A DNA stretch of 64,000 nucleotides from Syngnathus acus (Eukaryota; Chordata; Actinopteri; Syngnathiformes; Syngnathidae). The stretch spans positions 3,794,000 through 3,857,999 of the forward strand of contig NC_051098.1 of assembly GCF_901709675.1 (NCBI RefSeq). Reading direction: 5' to 3'. Below, in pieces: positions 1 to 9,915 of this stretch. How positions within the stretch are numbered: the first letter of the stretch is position 1; every line of letters starts with the position of its first letter. The translations under genes and the position numbers were made by a program. The notes beneath the pieces were generated by a model. The model made no database searches. It saw only the letters and a program-made list of their open reading frames with translations, and was not told the origin of the DNA.

Positions 1-65
1 TGATAATGTAAGGACTCACTTCACTGGTTCTTTATATCAAACAAATTATTTTAGGTGCATTACCT

Positions 66-99
66 GACATGTTTCGGCGGTTTCTTCCGCCTTCATCAG
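66..99 (-). ncRNA. Candidate minimal type I hammerhead ribozyme core
   Basis: On the minus strand the order is CUGAUGA (99-93), one A, stem II GGCGG/CCGCC closed by a six-base loop (91-76), GAAA (75-72), then a two-base-pair stem III (AC with GU, loop AU) and the cleavage triplet GUC ending at 66. All invariant core bases are present, including the A15.1-U16.1 pair. Stem I is weak: I see only two base pairs next to the core, then an interior loop. Penelope-like elements are known to carry such minimal hammerheads in their terminal repeats, some acting as dimers. The motif sits exactly in the element's terminal repeat, which supports the call. Activity is not shown by sequence alone. Confidence 0.75.
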
Positions 100-200
100 A
101 GTGTCACTGATGTGGTTGTGACGTGTCTTTATCAGCTGGTGGATGAAGGCGTGGCTCACCTGTCAGATTTGACAGGTGAGTCACACCCTCTGCTGTCCGT

Positions 201-1501
201 TCACCTCTCCAGAATGCTGTTCCAGGTTGTAGAGAGCATGTAGGCTCCCTCGTCCCTGTTGATGGTCCTCGGGCCCCGCTTGCGAATCTCAATGGCCTCC
301 CTGATCCAACGCTGATGTTTGTTTTCTTCAGTGCGGATGTCTCTGGCCTTTTCCCAGTCCATGATGTGGTTTTCTCTTTTATAGTGGTCGGTAATGGCTG
401 ACTTGTAGTGTTCCTGTTCTGCTTGTAGTTTTATTGCTCTTGTTTGTCTTGTTGCTGTCTCCTTCTCACACTCCTTCTTGTGTTCTGTTTTTTTGTGATG
501 AAGTTCCTCCCTGTCTCCCCGATGTAGGATTTATTGCATGATTTGCATGGAATCTCGTATATAGAATTGCATTTATTTTCCGGGTTGACTCTGTCTTTTG
601 GGTGGACCAGTATCTGACGGAGTGTTGTATGTGGTTTGATAGGTGTGTTTATGTTGTATTTTTTCATGGCTCTTTTGATGCATTCCGTAATTCCTCTCAC
701 ATACGGCAACGTCACCATTCCGCTGGGTTCTTGTTTCCGTGTTTGTTTCTTTCTTTCCCCCTGTGTTTTGTATTTTTTGTTTTTTACCTGTTCTGCACCT
801 TTGGTTATTGCCCATTGTGGATACTGACATTTTTTGAGTGCGTGTTGTATGTATTTCCTTCCTGTGTTATGTCCTCCGGATCCGTGATTATTGTTGTGCG
901 TTCGTATAGTGTTCTGACTACTGACAGTTTATGTATAATGTGATGTTCTGATGTCCAGAGGAGGTATTGGTCGGTGTGTGTGGGTTTTCTGTGTACTTTT
1001 GTTTTTATGTCTCCGTTGTCTGTGTGGTGTATGTTGATGTCTAGAAAGGCTATGGATCGATCTGTTTCTTCTTCATGAGTGAATCTGATGTTACCGGTGG
1101 TGTCTATGGTGTTGAGATGGTCTGTGAGGTGTTGTGTATGTACTGTTTATGTTTTTTCTAGAATGTCATCGACGTAGCGTCTCCATAGCATGGGTTTGTA
1201 TGTGTCCGGGGCTGTTAAGAGTGCCTTTTGTTCTAAATCCTCCATAAAAGAAATGGCACATGATGGCAGAAAGAGGTTCTCCCATGGGGAATCCCTCTTT
1301 TTGCCTGTAGATTGTGTTTCTGTATTGGAAGTATGTGGAGGTGGCGATGAAATGGAGTAGTTGGGTGATGTCCTTTGTTGTTAGATTTTTGCGTTTCTTG
1401 AGTGTCCTGTCTGCTGATAGTCTGTCATGTACTATGCGTATGGTGGACTGTGTGGGTGTTTTTGTGAAGAGTGAAATGACGTCGTGTGAAGGCGGAAACA
1501 T
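201..1501 (-). pseudogene. Penelope-like RT and GIY-YIG endonuclease, broken
   Basis: The frame at 1501-1166 starts in the RT palm (DVISLFT), followed by residues typical of Penelope RTs (TTYFQYR-like block, then GFPMGEPLS). The catalytic YVDD with its preceding W-R lies near 1160-1175 but in a different frame, so there is a frameshift between them. Downstream come FLDINI and the HRKPTHTDQYL block. The endonuclease region near 540-600 shows IYEIPCKSC and SYIGETGR, the family form of GIY-YIG. The C-terminal tail (EAIEIRKRG, NRDEGAYML) ends at a TGA at 201-203. The frame is interrupted and lacks the N-terminal half, so it should not be functional. In life such a protein copies its RNA by target-primed reverse transcription. 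Confidence 0.85.
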
Positions 1502-1555
1502 GTCAGGTAATGCACCTAAAATAATTTGTTTGATATAAAAGAACCAGTGAAGTGA
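1494..1555. repeat. Inverted terminal copy of the Penelope-like end
   Basis: This is the near-perfect reverse complement of 14-75, with one extra base in an A run. The equivalent hammerhead region is degraded here: it reads gtgtgaaggcgg joined directly to aaacatgtc, lacking the second strand of stem II and the CUGAUGA box. Confidence 0.85.
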
Positions 1556-2823
1556 TTAAAAAGGAAAAACAAGATGAACTTAATACAACTAATGTAAGGA
1601 CTCATTAAAGTGTGAGAGACACTGTGCTGTGAAGACACTGCCAAATGCAGTGGTTTATTGTCTGTTCATAAAGATCATCAAAAGGCTGAGAATACACTGA
1701 AAGAGATCTAAAGAAATGCATATAAAAAGATGGACAAAGACCAAGATTAATTGAGTATGAGTTAGTGATCTTTTGTTACTGGAACAAAAGGTGATTGTGT
1801 CCTCTGAGTGCATATGGCATGACTGAAGTTATGGGTAGTTTTTAGATGAAACCACTGCTACATCTATATTTTATGTGTTTTGGGGGTGGTTTTGTGCGTA
1901 TAGTTTAATCTTAGCTGATTCTTTAATGAAAAAAAAAACATCAACTCTTAAGTCAAAGCACCAGCATCCAAGATATTTCTCAGGGGCAAGAATAGACGTT
2001 TTTCTTATAGATTAGATAGGGAAGATTATGTATTGGGTGGAGATGTTAATTTATCTAAAGGAGTTATTTAATTTTTATGCAAATCTTGCCCACCCATTTT
2101 GCATATCTCTTGTCCTCATTAGGGTCACACGTATGTCAGTTTGTCAGTTTTACGACATCAGCAAACCAGATTAAAGACATTAAAACAATGGCAGGGGAAC
2201 AGGGTATATGTGCGGTCTTAATAAAGATCCTTTAATGGTTTGTTTTCTCTTTCACAAAGTGATGATGATGGCAGTGGCTCCAATGGCTGGCAGTGGCTAC
2301 AAAGTAACAAATGAACTCATTCGCTGATCCCACACTATCCAGAGCAATTAGGACTTGATTATACTTTTCAAAAATATACACTTCAAGTCTCAGGAGGAGT
2401 GTCAAATTAAAACAACCATTCCTGATTGCCAGACAGCAACTCTACCAGCCGAGCCATGAAGTCATAAAAGCAGTGCAAGTAGGCAAAATGATCAAACTAA
2501 CACTAACTTAAAGTCAAATTAAACTTGTCCATACAATATATTCTGTGTGCTCCCACTAGTCAAAACATAACATTCAGATTAGTATTGCATTAGATTTAAG
2601 CACAAAAAACAAATCTATAATCTTTTTTTAAACCCACCACAGGGGTTTTGTCATTTTCAGTCGACAGTTAGTGACAAAAGAATACCTAGATAAATGGATT
2701 AGATGTTGCTGCTGAATTCATATTCCACAAATGCAAAATTAATCAGAATACAATGTTCAGACCAGTTGGGGCACAGATTTCACATGGTGGCTCCCCAATG
2801 AAACTATCTGTACTAAATTAGAC
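1556..2823. other. Intergenic, no feature recognised
   Basis: AT-rich sequence without a convincing coding frame, RNA gene or recognisable repeat on either strand. Confidence 0.5.
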
Positions 2824-4665
2824 TACCGTATTTTCCGCCCTAAAAGGCGCACCTAAAAACCTAAAATTTTCTCAAAAGCCGACAGTGCGCCTTATAGGCC
2901 AGTGCGCCTTATATATGGATCAACTGATGAATTTGTTGATCCATACTGGTTGTACACAGTGCTCTGCCAAAATGTTTCAGTACGTTTTAGTACGACTAAT
3001 AAATTACAAGGTCGCATCGCTTCCCAGCATTACGGCAACTGTAGTCAGGGGGCGTCACCGAATAGCTGTTGTACCCGCGAGGCTATTTCCTGTCAAAATA
3101 GGCTGCTCTGTTAATGTTTCGAGTAAATCTACGGATCGATATGGAAGGGAAACATAGGTAAGTAGTACCAATGCGTTAGATCGAACTTTAGTCAGTTCCG
3201 ATCATTTTATAGGAGATCGTTTGAGAAACGCGATTGTTTACACTTTGCTGAGGCTCATGGGAGATTGCGAGGTGAGGCTCGTGAGACTTTGCGGATGGCT
3301 AATGCTATTGCGATAGCTGCTATACGTACCAGGCTATTTCATGTCAAAATAGGCTGCTCTGTTAATGTTTCGAGTAAATCTACGGATCGATATGGAAGGG
3401 AAACATAGGTAAGTAGTACCAATGCGTTGGATCGAACTTTAGTCAGTTCCGATCATTTTATAGGAGATCGTTTGAGAAACGCGATTGTTTACACTTTGCT
3501 GAGGCTCATGGGAGATTGCGAGGTGAGGCTCGTGAGACTTTGCGGATGGCTAATGCTATTGCGATAGCTGCTATACGTACCAGGCTATTTCATGTCAAAA
3601 TAGGCTGCTCTGTTAATGTTTCGAGTAAATCTACGGATCGATATGGAAGGGAAACATAGGTAAGTAGTACCAATGCGTTAGATCGAACTTTAGTCAGTTC
3701 CGATCATTTTATAGGAGATCGTTTGAGAAACGCGATTGTTTACACTTTGCTGAGGCTCATGGGAGATTGCGAGGTGAGGCTCGTGAGACTTTGCGGATGG
3801 CTAATGCTATTGCGATAGCTGCTATACGTACCAGGCTATTTCATGCCAAAATAGGCTGCTCTGTTAATGTTTCGAGTAAATCTACGGATCGATATGGAAG
3901 GGAAACATAGGTAAGTAGTACCAATGCGTTGGATCGAACTTTAGTCAGTTCCGATCATTTTATAGGAGATCGTTTGAGAAACGCGATTGTTTACACTTTG
4001 CTGAGGCTCATGGGAGATTGCGAGGTGAGGCTCGTGAGACTTTGCGGATGGCTAATGCTATTGCGATAGCTGCTATACGTACCAGGCTATTTCATGTCAA
4101 AATAGGCTGCTCTGTTAATGTTTCGAGTAAATCTACGGATCGATATGGAAGGGAAACATAGGTAAGTAGTACCAATGCGTTGGATCGAACTTTAGTCAGT
4201 TCCGATCATTTTATAGGAGATCGTTTGAGAAACGCGATTGTTTACACTTCGCTGAGGCTCGTGAGACTTTGCGGATGGCTAATGCTATTGCGATAGCTGC
4301 TATACGTACCAGGCTATTTCATGTCAAAATAGGCTGCTCTGTTAATGTTTCGAGTAAATCTACGGATCGATATGGAAGGGAAACATAGGTAAGTAGTACC
4401 AATGCGTTAGATCGAACTTTAGTCAGTTCTGATCATTTTATAGGAGATCGTTTGAGAAACGCGATTGTTTACAGAGGGCTCGTTGGTTATTGGCTAGTGG
4501 ATGCATACCGCAACCCTAGTCAACCTCAGTTTGATGCAGTATAGCTTCTATTTTATGCGCCTTATAAGCCGGTGCGCCTTATATATGGACAAAGTTTTAA
4601 AATGGGCCGTTCATTGAAGGTGCGCCTTATAACCCGGTGCGCCTTTTAGGGCGGAAAATACGGTA
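2824..4665. mobile_element. TACCGTA-type TIR element with internal satellite (copy A)
   Basis: The left end TACCGTATTTTCCGCCC and the right end GGGCGGAAAATACGGTA are perfect inverted repeats, and TA at both outer edges could be the target duplication. Inside both ends lie several short copies of a GGCGCAC block followed by CTTATA, so each end is itself built of subrepeats. The centre is an array of 251-bp units. No transposase frame is present, so the element is non-autonomous. The TA edges suggest a Tc1/mariner/pogo-like mobiliser, which is inference. The copy at 57730-58833 is a close relative in the opposite orientation, and 35435-36205 is a relative lacking the array. Confidence 0.8.
3092..4480 (+). 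repeat. 251-bp tandem array, about 5.6 units
   Basis: The marker GGCTGCTCTGTTAATG follows unit starts at 3092, 3343, 3594, 3845, 4096 and 4323: four intervals of exactly 251 and a last one of 227, where a 24-base segment is missing. Units differ by only a few bases. Every unit carries CATAGGTAAGTA, a consensus 5' splice-site sequence, after a short open stretch ATGGAAGGGAAA. The unit length is not a multiple of three, so no long frame runs through the array. Confidence 0.9.
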
Positions 4666-4985
4666 TATGTTTTTCTTATATTGTCTCCATGTTAATGAAT
4701 GTTTTAATAACCAGTTTAGAATTGACTCCCGGACTCTAACCAACCCCCCACCTTTAAAGAAGATAATGGTTGCATCCTACAGCGCAGGCCAGGGTGCACC
4801 AATTAAGGAAAGACCGAACATCAATGCAGTTAGGCTTTGTGGTGACACAATCAACTACCAATAGATGAGCTCTAACAAAACAGTATACATGTGTACAGGA
4901 CTGTGTCAGAAAATTAGAATATTGTGATGAAGTTCTTTATTTTCCGTAATGCCATTAAAAAACTAAAAATGTCATACATTCTGGA

Positions 4986-5153
4986 TTGTGTATATACTGT
5001 CCATATTTTTTAATTATATATACCTTTTACTTTTTTAAATCTTTTACCCCCTTCCCCGCATGCGTGTGTGTATATGTTAAGTGTACTGCTGCTAACACAG
5101 GAGTTTCCCCATTGAGGGAATAATAAAGGATTATCTTATCTTATCTTATCTTA
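4986..5153 (+). mobile_element. 3' tail of a non-LTR retrotransposon inserted in the Tc1 left repeat
   Basis: Comparing the two long inverted repeats of the Tc1 element shows extra sequence here. It ends GGGAATAATAAAGGA followed by repeats of ATCTT, a tail seen on 5'-truncated fish LINEs. The insertion postdates the Tc1 copy. Confidence 0.6.
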
Positions 5154-5290
5154 TTCATTACAAATCAACTGAAATATTGCAAGCCTTTTATTCTTTTGAT
5201 ATTGCTGATTATGGCATACAGCTAAAGAAAACTCAAATATCCTATCTCAAAATACTAGAATATCATGAAAAAGTATACTAGAAGGGCAAC

Positions 5291-5462
5291 TACCGTAATT
5301 TTCGGACTATAAGTCGCGGGTTTTTTCATAGTTTGGGTGGGGGGGCGACTTATACTCAGGAGCGACTTATATACATATATATGTTTTTTTTCACTTTTTT
5401 GGGCATTTTATGGCTGGTGCGACTTATACTCCGGTGCGACTTATAGTCCGAAAATTACGGTA
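5291..5462. mobile_element. TACCGTA-type MITE, 172 bp (copy B)
   Basis: The ends are TACCGTAATTTTCGGAC and GTCCGAAAATTACGGTA, perfect inverted repeats. The interior holds GCGACTTATA subrepeats. It is the shortest copy of the family here and is nested inside the Tc1 element. Confidence 0.85.
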
Positions 5463-5554
5463 ATCACTTGAAGCGTCTAATTAACTCAACACCTGCAAGG
5501 GTTTGCTGAGCCTTGAAAAGCACTCAGCTTGGTTCAGTAAACTAAATCACAAGT

Positions 5555-6525
5555 ATGGGGAAGACTGCTGATTTGACTGCTGTCCAGAGGACCATCATTG
5601 ATGGAGGGTAAGACACAAAAGAAATTTCTCAAAGAGCAAGCTGTTCACAGAGTGCAGTTTCAAAGCACATCCACAAAAAGTCTATTGGAAGGGGGAAATG
5701 TGGCAGGAAACGCTGCACAACCAAGAGAGATGACCGCAGCCTTGTGAAGAATACTTGCTTCCAGAATTTGGGGGAGCTTCAAAGACAATGGACTAAAGCT
5801 GGAGTCCAGGTATCAAAAGCCACTGTTCACAGACTTGCCCGGGAAATGGCCTACAATAGCCTATCCCATGGCCAAGCCACTTCTGAATTCAAGACAACGG
5901 AAGAAGCGTCTGACTTGGGCTATGGAAAAGAAGCACTGGACAGTTGCAGAGTGATCCAAAGTCCTCTTTTCAGATGAAAGCAAGTTTTGTATTTCATTTC
6001 GAAGTCAAGGCGCCAGAGTCTGGAGAAACGCTGGAGAGGAGCACAATCCAAGTTGCTTGAAATTCAGTGTGACGTTCCGACAGTCAGCGGTGGTTTGGGG
6101 AGCCATTTCAGCTGCTGGTGTTGGTCCACTATGTTTCATCAAGTCCAGAGTAAATGCAGATTTTAGAGCACTACATGCTTCCGTCTGCTGAAAAGCTCTA
6201 TGGAGATGATGATTTCATTTTCCCGCATGATCTGGCACCTGCCCACAGTGCCAAAACCACCAGTAAATGGTGTACTAACATTACTGTCCTCGATTGGCCT
6301 GCCAATTCCCCTGACCTGAACCCCATTAGAGAATTTGTGGGGTATTGTGAAGAAGAAGCTGAAAGACACCAGACCCAACAACGCAAATGAGCTAAAGGCC
6401 GCTATTGAAGCATTCTGGGCATCCAAACACCTCAGCAATGCCACAGGCCTAATTGCCTCCATGCCACGCCGCATTGGTTGCAGTAATCCGTGCAAAAGGA
6501 TTCCCAACCAAGTACTGAGTGCATA
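5555..6525 (+). pseudogene. Tc1-like transposase, frameshifted
   Basis: The frame opens with MGKTADLTAVQ at 5555 but hits TAA at codon 19. It then continues through the helix-turn-helix DNA-binding part (QSAVSKHIHKK, CTTKRDDRSL, VSKATVHRLARE). A frameshift follows before the first catalytic aspartate (LFSDESKF block near 5970). The block VVWGAISAAGVGP lies near 6090-6125. The second catalytic aspartate is in DLAPAH (about 6230). A one-base insertion after SPDLNPI (about 6328) shifts the frame exactly where the third catalytic acidic residue should be. At least one stop and two frameshifts make it inactive. In the family the enzyme cuts and pastes the element at TA sites. Confidence 0.88.
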
Positions 6526-6795
6526 ATGGACATTTTCAAATGTTTGATTTTGTTTTGCTGTTTTAAACCTTTTTTTTTACTTGGTCTGAGGAAATATTCT
6601 AATTTTTTGAGATAGGATTTTTGAGTTTTCTTAAGCTGTAAGGCATAATCAGCAATATTAAAATAATAAAAGGCTTGCAATATTTCAGTTGATTTGTAAT
6701 GAATCCAGAATGTATGACATTTTTGTTTTTTTAATTGCATTACAGAAAATAAAGAACTTTATCACAATATTCTAATTTTCTGAGACAGTCCTGTA

Positions 6796-9700
6796 TACAT
6801 ACATGGATTGTGCAACCAAATTTTGAGCTAATAAATGTAAATGCCTTAATGGCAAATTTTCGTTTAATACTCTGTGTTTTGGGGCTATTTTTGATATTTT
6901 AAATTGTTTTATAAACATGTAAAATCGGCCCCTTTTTGGGGTGTTAGTACATTTTTGAAAATATTAAGCAATCGGGTTCTCACTAGGACTGAATACTGTT
7001 AAACCAGGGGTCACCAACCTTTCTTAAACCGAGAGCTACTTCCTGGGTACTGATCTGAACAAAACAGGCACATCTGCAGACCAACGACCGTAAAGACATC
7101 TATTTGCGTGACGATGTCCGTGCGTCAACGTTTGAATCGGATTATTCAAATGCGGGAGTAACACTCACATAAAGAGGTTATTACGGAATCAGAATGTTCA
7201 CCCGACTCAAATATTGACAACATGTAAATGTTCTGTTTAGATTTACATTATGGTGGCGCATTGCTTAGCACCTCCGCCTCACAGTGCAGAGGTGGTGGGT
7301 TCGATTTCGACTCTGGCCTTCCTGTGTGGAGTTTCCGTGTTTCCTCTGGGTACTCAAGTTTCCTCCTACATTCCAAAAAAAACATGCATGGTAGGCCATT
7401 TAAGCACTCCGAATTATGAGTATGAGTGCAGATGGGTGTTCATTTATGTGTACCCTGCGATTGGCTGGCAACCAGTTCTGGGCTCCAGTACGCCCACAAC
7501 CCTCATGAGGAAAAGCGGTTCGGAAAATGGATGGGTGGCTACACTACATTAACATTATATTTTATTAATTGTGATTTAAGTTTGCAGTGGATCTGTGATT
7601 AAGCTAAATAATTCTTAGTGGCATTTCATTTTGATCAAATCATGGGGATGCAAAAAAGAAGATGCAAAAATGAGAAAATTGTTTTTTTTTTTAATCAATT
7701 ATTTGTCTCTGAACCTTTGCAATCAGCCTAGGGGTTGTATCAAAGGTAACTGGTCTTTAATGGCAACTTGTTTTTAAATCTTTTTAATCTATATCTTGAC
7801 TGCTCGATCAGGTTTAATTTAAAAGGAATGATCCACCGGTCTCCCTTCACTCCTTTCCATTCATTATACATCTCTTTTCTATATATTTTCTGTTTCATCT
7901 GTTATCCATGTGAACAAAACTGAAAGTGAACAATACACTAGAAGACCAGATTTCACATGCTATATCCTTATTGTGTCCTTGTCCGTTATACTATCCTTTT
8001 GCTCTTTCACTAGTGTCCAATAAACATGTCTATAAAGGATAGATAGAAAACTTAATACCAAGGTATTCCTAGCTCACTTGTTTTGAAGCCCCTAAAGGCG
8101 CAAACAAGAGAGCGTATCCGACAAAAGACTCCCTTTGGAGCACATTGTGTAGAAAATGGGGAAAACTGTCCTTCAACAACCTCTCTGCTCGGCAGTGTGA
8201 GGCAATCTGTTTGGTTCATATGCAAGCTTATCTGTAATATATGTAGCTTCACTCCAATGTAGTTAGCCAGTTAAGCTAACTACATTGGAGTTAGCTTAGC
8301 TGGCTAACTACATAACTACAGCAATCAAATGCTTGGAGTTACCGAATTACATTAAAAAAAAAAAATTCAATTCATTACAAAAAAATACATATGAGGCATT
8401 CTAACTCATAACTCGATTTGGACAAGGATCGCGTTGTTACAAACATCAGATATGCACCTATGATACAAGCCACGTGTCATTTTAAAATCGGGGCTTTAAC
8501 AAAGAGACCATAGTAGTTAAGGCTCTATGTATTGAGGTCTATGCTGGTGACTAATGGCCACCTGCTTGAATAGTACATCTTAAAATGATCTACAGTGTTT
8601 GGTCTAATTTGCTATTTATTTACACAATTAATGTGCCAGTAATGAATGTGCCGCAGTCAAAGATGTCTACAATTTCTGATGCCCATTTACATCCATCTGG
8701 TTAGTTCCGGTTCTCTGTAGTAAGCACGCTGACTGACTTTCCTTCTCACACAGCAGTCATCATTTCTTATTCTATTTGTAGTCTTCTACTCGTCTTTCAG
8801 CTCACACACACTGGCTGTTTGGAATTCATAACTTGTCCTCAGACAAACATCACTGCATACATGAAGGCAAAGGTGACAATGACCCTTCACCTTTTTTACT
8901 AATACCAGGTTTTCTTATCTAACCTATCCTACCTACATGTGTAAAAGATAATGCGAATAACACAAATGTCCATGGTGACACTTATTGTTTGTACTGTATA
9001 TTTGGCCTTGCTTTGTGTGCTTTGTGCCTGCAGGTAGTATGTGTGCGCATGCAAGAGCCTGCTTGTCATTGCGTGTAATGAGCCAGTCTGGTGCAATGCC
9101 AAGCCCTGACTCACATTCACAATGAAGATGAAGGACAATACAAGGGTATTTGAATGATGGCCGCTCGCTCCCCAGGATTCAAATTCATCACTATGCCTAC
9201 ATGTGTATGTGCATGTCAACACACACTCTTTGACGTGAGTGAATACATCAGTGTGTGATGTGTGCAATTTCCCATGCCACACTATGTTAACAGAAAGTTG
9301 ATTTATGAATGTCATGAAATCAGAGTAAAATTACACTTGTTTACATACTGCCCAGTTCATGTCTATTATTACATATGCATTTTGTATCAACGCATTTGGC
9401 CGTGACTGAGGAAGGAATAGTCCAGGTGTGTATTCATTGTGTTTCTCTTGTTGGAAAGTAAATATATTAGTTTAATGCATTCATCTATCTGTCTTCCGGC
9501 AGTAGGCGGGCACATCCTGAACTAGTTGCCAACCAATCGCAGATAGTTTGAAGGAATGGGGTCGAAATACAAAAAGTCCTGCCTAGCTACAAAAACAGAT
9601 ATGCTCGAACTTCATTGAATAAAGTACATAAGCAGAAAAGTATATTCACATATTAAATCAATAAATGAAATATTTTAAGCATATAATTATACCTACACAC

Positions 9701-9915
9701 CAAATCAATAAAGAAGACACAACTAGACATTTTTAATAGGTGGTAATGACAAAGGTTTTTATAACTTTATGATCTGATATATATTTCTGAGCACTGTGAA
9801 ATAACAAATGTTTTTTGATATATTGCCTGAATAGCTTAATGACCCTTAAGGAACTGTGTAATGCATGCCTGATGTTTTTTCTCTAAATCATGGACACGGC
9901 CAGAGTTGTCTTGAC
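6796..9915. other. Intergenic with repeat fragments
   Basis: A fragment beginning CAGGGGTCACCAACC near 7011 looks like one end of a hAT element; I did not find its partner. The SINE at 7250-7536 is listed separately. An imperfect inverted repeat (AATGTAGTTAGCC and GGCTAACTACAT) forms a hairpin at about 8255-8313. A minus-strand SINE fragment lies at 9484-9560. No host gene is supported. Confidence 0.55.
7250..7536 (+). mobile_element. Teleost SINE-like repeat (GGCGCA head, GGATGG tail), copy 1
   Basis: The head reads TTAGCACCTCCGCCTCACAG, followed by a GTTCGATT motif resembling a tRNA B box. Then come the conserved TTTCCTCCTACATTCCAAAA and CATGCATGGTAGG blocks and the tail GGAAAATGGATGG. Three other full-length relatives are at 29905-30233 (minus), 40872-41194 (plus) and 48647-48990 (minus). 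Confidence 0.75.

Larger units (their letters stand above)
14..1555 (-). mobile_element. Penelope-like retroelement, 5'-truncated, with inverted terminal repeats
   Basis: Read on the minus strand, the element codes for the second half of a Penelope-like reverse transcriptase followed by a GIY-YIG-type endonuclease. A segment of about 60 bases at 14-75 reappears as its near-perfect reverse complement at 1494-1555, so the element has inverted ends. The coding part begins abruptly beside the inner edge of the upper repeat, inside the RT motif DVISLFT, so the 5' half of the protein is missing. Penelope-like elements are known to end in LTR-like repeats and to leave truncated copies with inverted pieces, which fits. 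Just outside the upper repeat, a short direct match to the sequence before the lower repeat (aatgtaaggactca) recurs near 1590, a possible target duplication or further terminal sequence. Confidence 0.85.
4896..6793 (+). mobile_element. Tc1-family DNA transposon, inactive, with nested insertions
   Basis: Terminal repeats start CAGGACTG and end CAGTCCTG, flanked by TA at 4894-4895 and 6794-6795, the Tc1/mariner target duplication. The inverted repeats are long (roughly 200 bases once the insertion is removed), an IR-type Tc1 arrangement. The left repeat is interrupted at about 4986-5153 by a LINE tail, and a 172-bp MITE sits at 5291-5462 in front of the transposase. The transposase is broken. 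The right terminal sequence of a related copy appears as a fragment near 35555-35580. Confidence 0.9.

Noticed and set aside
2885-3157. 90-codon plus-strand frame, with a similar one at 58523-58777 (minus)
   Set aside because: Both lie in the same place in two copies of one repeat (A and G), have no recognisable domain, and run into satellite units. Similarity reflects shared transposon DNA.
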